Shown: positions 1-12,444, counted from the stretch's first letter. The stretch: 64,000 nucleotides of DNA from Pyricularia pennisetigena (GCF_004337985.1 NC_043744.1:3802663-3866662), one strand, 5' to 3'. Notes: generated by a model from the letters alone, not told the origin. Program-made: numbers and translations.

Positions 1-1028
1 TTGCCTTGCGTCATTCGCTTACATGTATTTACCGTAGTGGAGCAATTTCTACCCCAAAAAAGACACCGACCACTTCTAGCAGGAGGATACCAAACTTGGA
101 TACCGAAATGATATAGGCTGCGAAACGTCTGGTCTCCATTTTTTAGCTACTATGGTATACTTTTTTGACCAATGTCGTCCAGCCCATTCTAGAATCATGC
201 CAATGTATAATATTCTTACCGATAGGCCTTCAATTTTGGAAAGCAAGAAAAGTCACTTGGGGAAGGAACCGACCTTTTCAGCGGTTATGCTTAAGATGGA
301 CGCCAAGGCCTGGTTACTTGGAGGTCAAACTAAGGTACGAAGTACGGTGCTGATTGATACGATTGCCCTTTTGTGATGCTCGCTTGCAAAAGGCTATCTG
401 CAAGGTTATCTTGATCTTGTTGCCGATTCCTAGCAAGCTATTACTTGTGGGTTGAGCTTTGCGGACCCCCTGTCAGATAGGGGGCCCCTCAAATCTCGAT
501 CACCTCATTTTAGTATGTGAATTTGGAAGATTTTCGACTTTTAACGGTCTGCACTTTGACAAGCACAAATCCAGATCTAAGGAATCCCCTGTCTGACAGG
601 GGTTCCCGCGAAGCTCAACCCACAAGTAAATGATGGAGAAACGGCCGATGTAACGAGAGCTATTGAAGTATAATATTTGAATTTGATTACTTTTCTTTTT
701 TGGATCCACAGTCAAAACGCAGCTAACAGTAATTCTCTGCGTAAAATTGTCCTGGACGCCGGCACGTTTTTTTCCCCAGTTGTTCGGGTATGATAACTTG
801 ATGGCTGGACAGCAGAGAAAGAGAACAGGAAAAAAAAAACCGGAGGAAAAAGTCCGAGAAGAAAACCAACTCAGTATGACAAGGTTACCCAGCGGGCCCA
901 AAACATCCATACAAACCCTAGTCAGACCTACCGTACCATTCATCCCATTTCAATCCCAGTTTAAACAACAAAGGTTTAAACACACAAAATCAAAACATCC
1001 AACCCCGGGCGTCGGTTTACCCAACCCA
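1..1028. other. Intergenic, no gene seen
   Basis: No reading frame here has a recognisable domain, a sensible start or a splice pattern. The only structure I see is the inverted-repeat element at 441-629, listed separately. The minus-strand gene that follows ends at 1029, so the right part is its 3' flank. Confidence 0.6.
441..629. repeat. MITE-like element with long inverted repeats
   Basis: The left arm starts TTACTTGTGGGTTGAGCTTT and the right arm ends with its near-perfect inverse AAGCTCAACCCACAAGTAA. The arms continue inward through GCGG and a CCCCTGTCAGA-type segment, so each arm is over 40 bp. Each arm also holds its own palindrome (CCCCTGTCTGACAGGGG in the right arm). The 189-bp unit has no coding capacity, which fits a miniature inverted-repeat transposable element. 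I could not fix a target duplication beyond the terminal TTA/TAA. Confidence 0.7.
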
Positions 1029-2577
1029 TCAGCGGCGCTCATACTGAATGATGGTCTCCCTGGTCTGCACGATGCTGCTCGGCGTACAACAGACATAACC
1101 GGCGCGGTCGTCCGTCGAAACGGCGAGGCCCAGGCCGGCGGGGCCGCTGGCGGACGAGGTCCTGTTCTCCAGGTCCGTGTGGACGCTGGTCTCGACGCCG
1201 TACCTGTCCAAGGACGACAGCCTGGCGTCGCGGCCCTCGTCGAGCCGGCTGAAGCCGTTCTTGCCCGTCGTCGACGGCCGGCTTTTTTCACCCGACGAGG
1301 CCTTGAGAGGGTACGAGTTGTTGGTGTTGCCCTTGCTGGCGCTGCTGCGGCCGCGGCGCGACGAGAACATGGAGGCGAACGCCTCGCCAAAGATGGCCGG
1401 GCCGACGTGCTTGGCGAACTTGCGGAGCGTCGGGAGCGAGCCGCACATGATGAAGAGGTTGGCCTCGATGCCGCTGCCGGGAGGAGACGAACGGGTGAGT
1501 GAGTGTTTGGCAGGGGTGGAGCGGGGTAAAGAACAAAAAAGAAATCAAAATTTAGAGTTGTTATTTTGGGTGTACTACTCACATCCACATTGTTGCCTCT
1601 GCGATAGCCCAGGTGATATCGGTCTGGCCGGTCGTTTTCACGAGTAGAACAAGACGAACGATCGACGTGATGAAAGTTCTGTACAACGGGACGAATGATA
1701 TCGTTAGCGAACTTTATCAGAACTAGGAGACAGACTGGGCCGCAATTCTTTTGCCAGTGCAAAAAGTAAAGGAATTGGAGAGGGGAGGGGGGGGAAGACC
1801 AACGCAGAACCAATGCTAAAAATAAAAACCAGACCAAACTTCTGCGCATTGGACATTTGAAGCCTTAACACAGTCGGGAGTGGCAGCGTTAGGATCATCA
1901 GGTCGGTAATTATGCCCATTATGCAGGTGGCGATATAAACCTGGGGCAGGTTAACGTTGCACGAGCCCACATCTTTGGGAATGCTCAAGTCAAAGTTCTT
2001 TTGCACCGGCCAGCACGAAAAAATGAGCGCAAACATGATAGCGGTGTTGTAAACAACGACGACGAATATGGTAAAATTGACGGCGTGTTTGAAGCCCTGA
2101 ACGGGCGACAGGCGGTGGTAAAAAATCAGCAGGGATAGTTTGGCCAGGATCTGGCAGGGCGCGTATAGGATGGGCGCGATGTAAATAAGGTAAAGGAACC
2201 TCTCGAAGCGCGGTACGGGCAGCTCCCACATGTGTATGCCGAGATTTCCTTGCGACCATTCGTATACCTCGGGGATCTGAGTTGCGAGGGAGAAGGCCCA
2301 GGCTCCAACCAAGCAGTCTTTTTGTTCATGGCGGCCAAATCAGTAAACAGATGTGTGTTTTTTTTTTNNNNNNNNNNNNNNNNNCGTCGAGGTTGAACGT
2401 CTTCATCAGGAAGACTTTTGTATAAAGGCGCTGAAGAAGGAACAAGAACGCCAGGACCATCCCGGCACCGTACATCCAGTACGCCGTAGGCGTCAGGATC
2501 CTCTGCGGGTGCTCAAAGTTGACGACGTAGCCCGGCGGCGGTGGCAGGGGCACAAGGGTGCCGTTGATCGAGGCCAT
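1029..2577 (-). CDS. Rhodopsin/SAT4-like seven-TM membrane protein
   Basis: Multi-exon gene. Exon 1 runs from the ATG at 2577 to about 2385 and encodes a Pro-rich N-terminus, a first membrane helix and the conserved MKTFNLDD stretch. Exon 2 (about 2311 to about 1813) holds helices including FALIFSCWPV and ITDLMILTLPLPTVLRLQM, hallmarks of the fungal rhodopsin/SAT4 family. Exon 3 (1678-1583) encodes KTTGQTDITWAIAEATMW and is followed by a GTGAGT donor. Exon 4 (1473-1029) begins GIEANLFIMCGSLPTLRK and ends in a hydrophilic Ser/Arg-rich cytosolic tail. In this family such proteins are predicted plasma-membrane receptors or sensors; the ligand is unknown. Intron 1 contains a run of T followed by an assembly gap, so the exon 1/2 junction is uncertain. 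The exon 2/3 junction also does not give a clean canonical donor in frame, perhaps because of a sequence error near the C-rich tract at 1790. Confidence 0.8.
2368..2384. other. Assembly gap (17 N) after a T run
   Basis: Seventeen N follow a run of T inside intron 1 of the rhodopsin-like gene. The gap probably marks a homopolymer that could not be resolved. It does not break recognisable coding sequence. Confidence 0.9.
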
Positions 2578-3830
2578 GGCGGCAGAGCTGAAGGATCCCG
2601 AACTAGTGGTTGAACGACGGCGAATAGCTTTCCTGATCGAGCTGTTCGAGACAAAGACATGGAGGCTTTGATCTTGGCCGGAATGGCCCGTGGAAGGGTG
2701 TTATATTGTCCACCTGCTGCGGCAGTTGGATGGTCAACCGAGTCTGTCGATGGATACCCGGTATACGGCAACGTCAAAAGACCCCTGGCAGGAACTGTAC
2801 CCTGAATTTTATATTCAAAGTCTTTTCAGTGTCTGTCCGATAATACACCGTCTACCTGTTCCTGGTAGGGTGTCTACCCATTTTAACCATTTTGGGGTAG
2901 CATTTGACGATTTGCCGCCCGCAGGCGTTCCTACTTTTGAGTTCATTCGATGGACAGGGTTTTCATCCCTTCTATACCCATTCCTCAAGTGTCCCGTTCC
3001 CCATCCTATTTTTTTCCCTCTTTTATCGTTGCGACTTGGACATGGGGAGAGGGAACTGGAAAGTGGGATAGGGGTAAAATTGCAATAGTTACACTGAAAA
3101 TTTCTTGAGTATCGCTACCAGGATCCTATGATATTTGTTGGTTCTGTACGGTTGTATTCGAGAGCATTGCCGCGCAGCACGTAGCAATCCGACTTGCTTG
3201 GATGTTCCCTACAGAAAAGAGTGAGAAAAAAAAACACCCATAATGTGGCAATTCAGGAGAGCTACTATAAGTATAAAGGCCTTAAGATGTGCAGTGCTCT
3301 TATCTATCGACTCGGCAGTCCATTTATTTGCCTCGTTCGAATGGATACCAAAGTTTTACTACTTCGCGGTAGCATTGTTATGCAAACAAAGTACCCCTGA
3401 TGAGGTTGTATTGGGTCCGTTTTTTTCCCTTCTCCTCTTCCTTCTCCAGGCGGGACTTACTGCGGTATATGCCGCAAAGAATTTGTTCTGTCAGCACTCT
3501 GGGAATGTAGGGATCCCTCAGCATTCAGTTTAAATATCTCCCCTATTGCAATCCACCTACCATCCACACACGAACGGCCAATCAGGATTAGGGCTGAGTC
3601 AGTCGACAGAACAGGATTGATACGCTTGACGATCTTCATGGATGGTCCAAACCTAATTATTGGTAGTGTTGTAAGAAAACTCCGCTATCTCCTAGCTTGG
3701 ATAAAGTCCCTTGGAAATCTAGCGACCCGTTGAATCGGTAACGAGAAGTCCATCGTTTGTGGACATGCAACATGGAATTCACGAAAGCCCCATCAAACCC
3801 AGCCGTCAATAAATCCTGGACGGTATGCTA

Positions 3831-3869
<39 letters not shown>

Positions 3870-4050
3870 AGAACAGACGTGTCTGTCCCAGTACCAGTTC
3901 TTTGTTGATCTTGGAAAGAACTCGCCACTGACACCTCCCTTTTTGTCAAGGAACCTGAGGCGAAAATCCGGCTCCTGACTGTCCACTCGTTTTACATACA
4001 TACATATTCGTAATATTTTTTACCTTCGTTTTGAGTTTCAAGCCCAGAAA
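2578..4050. other. Intergenic, divergent promoter region
   Basis: This region separates the minus-strand rhodopsin-like gene from the plus-strand FAD oxidase, so both promoters should lie here. Small open frames show no family features. It holds a (CA)n microsatellite at 3833-3867. Confidence 0.55.
3833..3867. repeat. (CA)n microsatellite
   Basis: About 17 uninterrupted CA units, roughly 190 bp upstream of the FAD oxidase start. Confidence 0.95.
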
Positions 4051-5868
4051 ATGAAACCTCAGTTCTCTTTTTCGCCCGGCGCTTTGGTTATACTCCTCAG
4101 AATGGCTACTTCGATCGACGCTCATACACCTGGAGATAGATGCGTACGTATCAATGCTGATCTTTTCTCAGGGGCCGCCAGTAGAATCCCATGCCAATCG
4201 TTCCCAAGCTAAAAATGTATGACTGAAACAAAAAGCCTAACATTTGCCGTGCCTTGTATCCAGTGTGACCTCTTGGGCCAGGCCGGCCTTAGCGAGCGAC
4301 TCTTTACAAACTCTACCGAGAACTATATCAGCACGCAAGCAACATACTGGTCCCTTGATAATGCCAACCGGGCTCCGAAATGCATCTTCGTGCCCCAGTC
4401 GGCTGAGGAGGTAGCCACGGCCGTCAAGGCCTTGACCGGCCCTGCAGTCGGCAGCAATCACACCAAGAGGACTTGCAACAAGGGCTGCAAGTTTGCTGTG
4501 CGTGGTGCAGGGCACATGGCCAACCCTGGAGCCAACAACATCCACGGTGGCGTGACGATTGACTTTAGTAAGCTTTTTTTTTTTTTTTTTTNNNNNNNNN
4601 NNNNNNGGCCTGGAAAGGCGTGGGGGAGGGAACCAGTGGATATATGGCCAAACCACGGTAGTCGTCCAAGGACCATCAGCTGAACGCAACCAACCGCGAT
4701 AGGTGCCATGAACACCACCACCTACCATGCCGACAGGTCCATCGCATCCATCCAGCCCGGCACCCGCTGGGGCTCGGTCTACACGGAGCTTGCCAAGTAC
4801 AGCGTCATGGTGCTGGGCGGTCGCGCGTCCACGGTCGGCGTCTCCGGCTTGATCCTGGGCGGCGGCAACTCGTTCTACTCGTCGCAGTACGGCTTTGCCT
4901 GCGACGGCGTGGCCAACTTCGAGGTGGTCCTGGCCGACGGCAGCATCGTCGACGCCAACGCGTCCAACGAGCACGCGGACCTGTACCGCGCCCTCAAGGG
5001 CGGATCCAACAACTTTGGCATCGTGACGCGCTACGACCTCAAGACCTTTACGGCGCCGGCCACCCTCTGGGGCGGCACCATCGGCTTCGCCGCCTCGGCC
5101 GGTGCGCGCATCATCTCGACGCTGCAAAAGTTCGTCTCGGTCCTCGGCACCGAGGGCCACAGGTCCGACTCGGCCATCGTCTTCTGGACCTACACCCAGG
5201 GCTCCGGGCTGCCGGACCCCATCGTCGTCAGCGCGCTGCACAACGTCGACGGCACGGTCGACGCCCCCGGCCTGGCCGAGTTCGTCAGCATCCCGGGCAA
5301 CGTCAGCTTCGCCATGCGCACCGACCGCCTGGTCGGCTTCACCAACGAGCTCGAGGTGCCGCGCGGCAGCTACAACTCGTGGCGGACGCTGACCTTCAAG
5401 AACGACGGCGAGGTCATGACGTACGCCGTCGACACGTACAACGCCATGGTGAAGGCGTTCGAGGCCGAGGCGCCGACCCTCGGCTTCACGGCCCAGTGCA
5501 TGTTCCAGGGCCTGTCGGTGAACCAGTTCAAGCAGGCCGCCGTCAACGGCGGCAACTCCCTGGGCCTCGACGACCGCACCGAGAACCTCATCATGTTCCT
5601 CGGCATGCTGGCCTACAAGGACCCGAGCCTCGAGCCGCTGGTCAACTCCAAGATGACCGCCTGGGTCGACGACATCCAGAAGTTCGCCGCCTCCAAGGGC
5701 GCCGACGACCACTACCTCTACCTGAACTATGCAGACCTCACCCAGAACCCCTTCCGCGGCTACGGCGAGAAGAGCTTGGCCTTTTTGAAGGGGGTTGCCA
5801 CCAAGTACGACCCGAAAGGAGTCTTCCAGATCAATGTTCCCGGTGGTTTCAAACTTTCAAAGGCTTGA
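4051..5868 (+). CDS. Secreted FAD-dependent oxidase, berberine-bridge type
   Basis: Three exons fit exactly: 4051-4143, 4264-4567 and 4703-5868 (introns GTACGT..ATCCAG and GTAAGC..GATAG), giving 520 residues, usual for the BBE-like FAD-linked oxidoreductases. The short first exon supplies a signal-like N-terminus ending DRC, joined to CDLLGQAGLS, the CC start common in fungal members. The FAD-binding PCMH domain follows. VRGAGHM contains His115, the expected covalent FAD attachment residue. TVGVSGLILGGGNSF and FACDGVANFEVVLADG are further FAD-site blocks, and NNFGIVTRYDL closes the domain. The second Cys linkage of bicovalent plant enzymes is not evident, since the equivalent stretch reads VGVSG. 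The C-terminal BBE segment YLNYADLTQNPFRGYGE is intact. Such enzymes oxidise sugars or alkaloid/polyketide alcohols; the substrate here is unknown. Intron 2 carries an assembly gap. Confidence 0.88.
4592..4606. other. Assembly gap (15 N) after a T run
   Basis: Fifteen N follow a T run in intron 2 of the FAD oxidase, the same configuration as the gap at 2368. Coding sequence on both sides joins in frame across the intron. Confidence 0.9.
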
Positions 5869-5951
5869 AAAAAAAGAGCATTAGGCGTCGTGGTTTCCTG
5901 TCAACAATCCTTCAGCTTCAGGTAGCAAATATCGAAGGTCGGGGAGCCGAG

Positions 5952-6005
<54 letters not shown>

Positions 6006-8234
6006 CTCTCGTCTAGTCTCAAGTCGTTAGCTTGCTGCATACATATGGGGTAATTGGGAGCATAAACAAATCATTTGCGTCTAATTTAGCGAAAGGCGAG
6101 TGAGTTCATATGTTTATATAATCTTGTGGGGTTTACCCTGCCGTAAATACTTTGTTTTTATTGAGATTTTAGTCTAGATTTAAATTGGAACAAGGTTTTC
6201 TGTACTTCCACGTGCGCATCAACATCTAGAAGTAGGAGTAACGACCTTTCGTCGGTGATGTCAAGAATGTTGGGCGCGCAACGTACCATGGTGATGAGCA
6301 GATACGACCAGAACACAAACTCGGAGCTTCTTCTTGACCCAAAACAGTTTGTTTGCCAAGATGCCACTTACATGTTGTGCTTTGATGTTTTGATACAAGT
6401 GGGTTGTTGTCTGCGTCATTCCGAGGTTCGATAGCCGCCATTAACATCCGCTTGTATATTTGATAAAATACCTTTTCTTATCCGGGACTATTCCTATCTA
6501 TAAACAAGAAACTTTTTCTCCCAAGCAAATGGTTGCAAAACATTGCAAGGGTAAAAAAAAAAATGATACAAATATCAAGGATCATTGATTGAGATAGGAT
6601 TCATAAGCACGTTGCTAATGCATTTGGGTCCATTGATCAAGAGCAGCCTGGGTAGCCGGCAAGAGTGAAGCGATTTCGTCGTCTATCTTGTAGTGCTCCC
6701 AGGAGTCGACAGCAAAAGAAATCATAACGGACCTTCCCTCGAGCCAAAGGAGTGGTCGGTTTCGACGCAACTCGCAAACTCTTCCGCATTAGGAACTACC
6801 AAGACCACCCCTTGCGGACGTGTCACGAGGGATTTTAGACATGCAACGTGGTGAGCCGATGGAGTGTAGGCAATTAATTGGGTAAGCAGCCACGCCGTCT
6901 AGGTAATTTGATCCGATGGCAATTACTATTGGTAATCGCAGCGAGGGGGTTCGCCTCTTTATTAAACAGGCACGTCCGGCCCAGGACCGTTGCACCATGT
7001 ATCCGAGAACCGCTGTGTCGGGTTACAGGTATCGGCATATTGCCCAACTACCGGCTGGGCCGGCAGCTTAACTGGGTAGAGAGGGCTTATCTTTCTTGGC
7101 CATGTTTCGACACATTTCTTTTTCTTTTTGTGTCCATTGATAACAAACGTGCACTTTCTGCTCCAGGCAGGATAATTCCGATAATACCAACCATCATTCT
7201 TGACATGTAATCAGCGCGTACCGTTTGAGTTTGCGCATTAAATTGCTTGATATTGTCGATGCAAGTGTCAGTGCAGGTTGCCACATTTATTTATTTACAA
7301 TCTGCTGCGTAGAAAATTCAGGGGATATCTTGTCCACAATCCATAAATAGCGGCTAATAGCCTGTGATCCTTGAGTTTGCCTGATATAAAATCACCATCG
7401 GGCCAATATATTAATCAGCTCACTCCGTAAGGGATCCCTAAATGGGCGCTATAAGTTTGCATTATCGTCTCGGGCAAACCCAACATTCATGCCCCCAATT
7501 ATTTAATCATGATCCTGCTCTTGATGAGACTGGCAACTTGATTAAAGTGGCTCATCTTATCATGTCCCCGTAATTGATCAGCGGCGCTCTGGACAAAAGC
7601 AGCCCCAGAAGGAGGAAACACTGTTTCGAAGAATGCTTTACTCAACTCTTTCTATACCATCTCGATGACGCATTGAAAGACTCGGCCGATGCTCAACCTG
7701 CCGGAACAATGACATATTTGGGCCCAACGTACCGTGTGCAATTTACCTTGACGAAAACTTGAAGCCTTTTGATATTTTTCTAACAGGAGGACAGAGCTAA
7801 GTGGCTATTTATCATGTTTTTAATTCAATGATTGATAAAGAAGTGACGTGTGGGCGAAGATGAGCGTCAAGATGAGAGAATACTAGTCGTAAAAGGCGGA
7901 TTCGCATCAGTGTTTGACGCGGAGAAATTCCTTGAAAACCTGCATGGCCTTCTTGCTCGCTTTCCCACGAGGAGAAAAGCCAAGGACTTTGCGTGTGGCA
8001 CGTGAACACCATCTCGGAAAGACGTCCAGATCGGTCAACATAGCGTTCCCGGCTGGCCTTGCCTCACGGACACCACAAAAATCCTGGCTTACCACACCAT
8101 AGCCCCTGCCAGTTGTTTCATCGACACCACCGATCCTTGATGAATAATTCTCAGGCACATAAGCAACAGATCGCCCTGGACTGGGCCTTTATGATTTTTT
8201 TTTACCCAGCATTGAAAATCACTAGGGAACAATG
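5869..8234. other. Intergenic with a 50-T tract, no gene seen
   Basis: About 2.4 kb between the FAD oxidase and the cutinase promoter. Open frames are short, lack homology that I recognise and have stops on all sides. The tract at 5956-6005 is an uninterrupted run of about 50 T starting 88 bp past the oxidase stop. No tRNA or other RNA gene was found by eye. Confidence 0.55.
5956..6005. repeat. Poly-T tract, about 50 nt
   Basis: Uninterrupted T run. Similar tracts of 35 or more T occur at 11930, 15408 and 20780. Confidence 0.95.
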
Positions 8235-8558
8235 CCGAGGCTCGTCTAACGTTAGGGCTTATCCATCCCTTGGGATTGAATTTCCCCTCCAATACGTGAG
8301 CTGTGGTCAGCATCTACTCCGGGGGAACGCATACTGTTGCCGAGGTTCACATTTGTGCATTTCGTCCCCCTGACCTATACCATACAAGACTGTTATAGTA
8401 TGTCTCACCACGCTGGAAATTTGACGATATACGTTGGTAAAACTTGGCGCTGTTAAACGCATGGCGGCGTTCCATGCCGAGGTCTTTCGAGATCATCAAC
8501 ACAACAATCTAACTATTACATGGCGGATGATGATAATATTCAGCGTTGCAAGCCGAGG
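8235..8558 (+). promoter_or_regulatory. Four CCGAGG boxes upstream of cutinase
   Basis: GCCGAGG occurs four times in the same orientation, with the CCGAGG cores at 8235-8240, 8340-8345, 8477-8482 and 8553-8558, that is 200-523 bp before the cutinase ATG. CCTCGG/CCGAGG is the known recognition core of fungal fatty-acid-responsive Zn2Cys6 regulators (FarA/FarB and the CTF1 type that activates cutinase genes). Use of these sites here is an inference from motif and position. Confidence 0.65.
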
Positions 8559-8624
8559 TTGACGGGCTTGGAAAGGGGAGGGTTTAGGGCGGGCAAGTCC
8601 TGGAAAACACAACTATTCTGGCTC

Positions 8625-8634
8625 TATATATATA
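8625..8634 (+). promoter_or_regulatory. TATA-like box of the cutinase gene
   Basis: TATATATATA about 125-133 bp upstream of the ATG, followed by a 12-C run at 8679-8690 in the probable 5' leader. Confidence 0.5.
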
Positions 8635-8757
8635 CCGCGCCGCATCTTCGTCCTCCTGATTATGCATGAGAAATAAAACCCCCCCCCCCCATCATCATAC
8701 CCCAAGTCAGTCCTTGCCCAGCTCCGAATCAACAGCACCTTACACTCTCTTGCAACC

Positions 8758-9679
<922 letters not shown>

Positions 9680-10714
9680 TTGAGGTCGGTGTAGTCAGCC
9701 AGGATCAGGAATTCTGGGGAGGGCGGTCGGCGGGTTTGGTCTGTGACGTTTTTCATCATGATTCTGCCAGTAAGCAACACGTCAGGGAGCACGTGTGGAG
9801 GTGTAGCTGCTTCTTGCTGGGGTTCACAGTCGTTACCGTTTTTTGTTTGTATTTACACCGAAGAGTGTACACATTGGTATTTGGGTATGTGAATGTTACT
9901 GGCATCACATGCAGGTAGAAACAACACATTAAAAATACCTATCAAGCAAAACATGTTCGATCTCTTCGCAAAAGAATACGCTTGTTTTTTTTTTTTTTTC
10001 TCGTGTAAATCCCTATTGAAAGTCATCCATCTGGTCGACTATTAGCCTCACCGAACCCTTCGTCGCTCACTCACGGAGCTACCGTTACCAACAGTGACAC
10101 AGCCGAAATGTATTTTGCAGATAATTATGCGGGAGTGACATAGGCTGATTGGTTTAGCCCAATCAAAAGCGGCTGCAGATACGAAGCGGCGTGGCTCATC
10201 GCAGCCCAATCGAGCTCTACGCGAGGGGAAACGTTTCGTCGGCTGATCGGCAGCTCCGTCGCTGTGGTTGCCAGAAAAAAAAGAAGAAAAAAAAAAAAAA
10301 CACGAGCGGGGAAACGTGACACCTCTTACATGTCTGTCGATGCGTACATGTGGAAGTGTAGGGTAGCGGTGTCACGTCAAGTTCTGGATACCGCCGTTTC
10401 GCGATACTGCGGCGAATTTGCTGACTAGACCCAGTTCGTATTGTCGCCCCGTCCTGCACCTCATATCGTGTTGGAGCTCGCTTCATCGACATTATGTATG
10501 CAATCGCTCGGCGTTAGTGTTTGCTGAAATGAGTTAGGGACTTTTTTTTTTTGGTAGACCAACAGACAGTTCGACTATAAAACACCCCTCTTGCTTCATC
10601 ACAGCAACAACATTTCCTCCGAGGCCAACAACAAACAAAACATCATCAACCATACAGCCGACACCGATTCCATTCACAAAAATCCCAACCACACACTCTC
10701 CTCCCCCAAAAAAA
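9680..10714. other. Intergenic, no gene seen
   Basis: 3' flank of the cutinase and promoter of the next secreted protein. T-rich and A-rich runs occur near 9984 and 10275, with no credible coding frame. Confidence 0.55.
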
Positions 10715-11404
10715 ATGCTCACCAAATCAATCCTCCTCGCCACCCTGGCCGCCCTCGCGGCAGCCAACCCCATCGCCCGCCGCTCCGGGCCGCAGACCTC
10801 GCGGTCGCGCGGCTGGAAGCTGATCGCCAACGTGACCGAGGAGCCGCTCACGGGTCTGGGCGCCGAGATCAACCACTTCCAGGTGACGGGGATCCACATC
10901 GGCCCGCCGTACAACCGCGCGGTGCTGTACGAGCAGTACGAGGGCGGCGGCTCGCGCATCTTCTACACCAACGGCTCGGCCGAGGTCGGCGGGACCTCGC
11001 AGGTCCTGACCGACAGCAACGGCTTCTCGCCGCACTTCCACCTGCAGCGGCCCGACGAGTTCGACCTGCCCGCCAACGACAAGAGCCACGCGGCGTTCCT
11101 GCAGCCCGGCCCGGACGCCGGCGACGACGTCAAGCTCGAGGGCAAGAAGCTGGTCAGCCGCTTCGGGCCGGGGACGTTCGTGGCCTGCAAGCACTGGGTT
11201 CAGTACTACCAGAGCCTGTGGAACGTCGTCGACTACGTGTACGAAGGCGAGGAGAAGCCCGAGGGCTGCGTCGAGATCAACCTGCTGCCTCAGTGTGCCG
11301 AGCTGAAGCCGATTGAGGAGAACGACTGGAACTGGTTCTCGCACGCTCACGTTGTGGAGGAGGACTGCTATGTCGACGTCGCTGGGGCTGACTGGAGCTT
11401 GTAA
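10715..11404 (+). CDS. Secreted protein of unknown function (DUF7907-like)
   Basis: Single-exon frame of 229 residues with strong GC-rich codon bias. Residues 1-18 (MLTKSILLATLAALAAAN) are a signal peptide followed by a dibasic site (ARR). The mature protein begins RGWKLIANVT and holds the pattern GIHIGPPYNRAVLYEQYEG, FYTNGSAE, FGPGTFVACKHWVQYY and GCVEINLLPQCAELKP. This order resembles a family of fungal secreted proteins that I remember as DUF7907, with conserved Cys in FVAC, GCV and PQC. No catalytic motif can be pointed to. It sits alone between intergenic regions, and its start is fixed by the signal peptide. The role is unknown; secretion is the only firm inference. Confidence 0.8.
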   Translation: MLTKSILLATLAALAAANPIARRSGPQTSRSRGWKLIANVTEEPLTGLGAEINHFQVTGIHIGPPYNRAVLYEQYEGGGSRIFYTNGSAEVGGTSQVLTDSNGFSPHFHLQRPDEFDLPANDKSHAAFLQPGPDAGDDVKLEGKKLVSRFGPGTFVACKHWVQYYQSLWNVVDYVYEGEEKPEGCVEINLLPQCAELKPIEENDWNWFSHAHVVEEDCYVDVAGADWSL

Positions 11405-11869
11405 GTGTGGAAGGGAGACGGGAATGAGGGCGCGAGGTGGAGAGTTGAATGAAAAAAGGAGAAATGGACTTGGATCATTTGAATGATAGAAGGTTATAAA
11501 CTTGAGATTCAATGTAATTGGTAATAAGATAGTATGCTATTCCAACCTATTTTTATTTCTAGATGATTTAGTTCTAATCTCTGTTTCTGTCTTGAAAACC
11601 CTTTTATTCATATCTGTCAGTCACAAAGGAAATATTTGGACGGGGACTCCGTATACAACCTTTCTAAACCACTCGCTCACGGTTTTTGGCAAACCTTGAA
11701 CTTTTGTCGTCTCAGGATGTAGTGCGGAATGCGGCCATGTTAATAAATAAAAATATTAATTAAATTGTTGTTAGTAGCCGTATCAAGCTTTATATCTAAC
11801 GTGCAATTTGTTTATTTTTAGGTCTTTTATTTATTTTATAAAAACGGAGTATTGGTCGCCGAATTCTCA
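11405..11869. other. Intergenic, rising AT content
   Basis: 3' flank of the secreted protein gene passing into an AT-rich repeat island. No coding sequence recognised. Confidence 0.5.
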
Positions 11870-11926
11870 AAAATACCACCATGAACGACGAAAATCAACA
11901 AATTGTCTTCAAACCTAAACCAAAAC

Positions 11927-11966
<40 letters not shown>

Positions 11967-12240
11967 GATAAACCCACCGGTACATTGCAAAGCTACGAAT
12001 TGAACCACGGCTCAATGAATAGAGCTTTGGGTTCCAGGGATAAGCCTGAGATTAAAAGGTGGTCTAGTCTAAGCACCGAGACTAAGGGGGGTTTAGTTTA
12101 AGCACTGAAACTAAATTGTCCTCAGATTTAAACTACTGCTAGAGCGTTTTCTGGATGGATTGACAGGTATATTGGAAAACTGTAATTGTGCCACCCGTGT
12201 AAAACTGTGGGTTTCAGGGATAAGCCCTTAAATTAAACCA
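11870..12240. repeat. Fragments of the TAGTCTCAG-type TIR element
   Basis: 11870-12054 matches the right arm of the intact element at 57193-59032: shared blocks are GGATAAACCCAC, GGTACATTGCAAAG and a CCAGGGATAAGCC..GAGATTA end (GAGACTA in the intact copy, one C-to-T change). A run of 35 T is inserted in this arm near 11930. Two short inverted left ends follow at about 12060-12115, and a second, more degraded right arm lies at 12147-12240. No transposase is encoded. These are leftovers of several copies. Confidence 0.7.
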
Positions 12241-12435
12241 TATTGTTAATCGTGTTAACGTAAATGACTGACAAATGGGAGTTATTTCTACCTCACCAGT
12301 CATTAATTGTATTGCTATCGGTTTCAAACGCGACTCCTGGCGATGGAAATTGAATCATGTTATAATTTATGTAGAAAGTTACATCGAAAGTATAACCTTT
12401 TGTTTAAGCAAATAACAATCAGTATGAATTTGAAC

Positions 12436-12444
12436 TAGTATAAA
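12436..12444 (+). promoter_or_regulatory. TATA-like box of the small secreted protein gene
   Basis: AGTATAAAG about 140 bp upstream of the ATG at 12580, a plausible core promoter. Confidence 0.4.

Noticed and set aside
747..1849. Long frames on both strands over the last exons of the rhodopsin-like gene
   Set aside because: Arg/Ala-rich shadow translations of GC-rich exon 4 or intron read-through; the spliced frame explains the region.
4237..5712. 491-codon open frame antisense to the FAD oxidase
   Set aside because: It is the mirror of a GC-rich coding exon and crosses introns and a gap. Its product is low-complexity Val/Gly/Arg/Asp with no domain.
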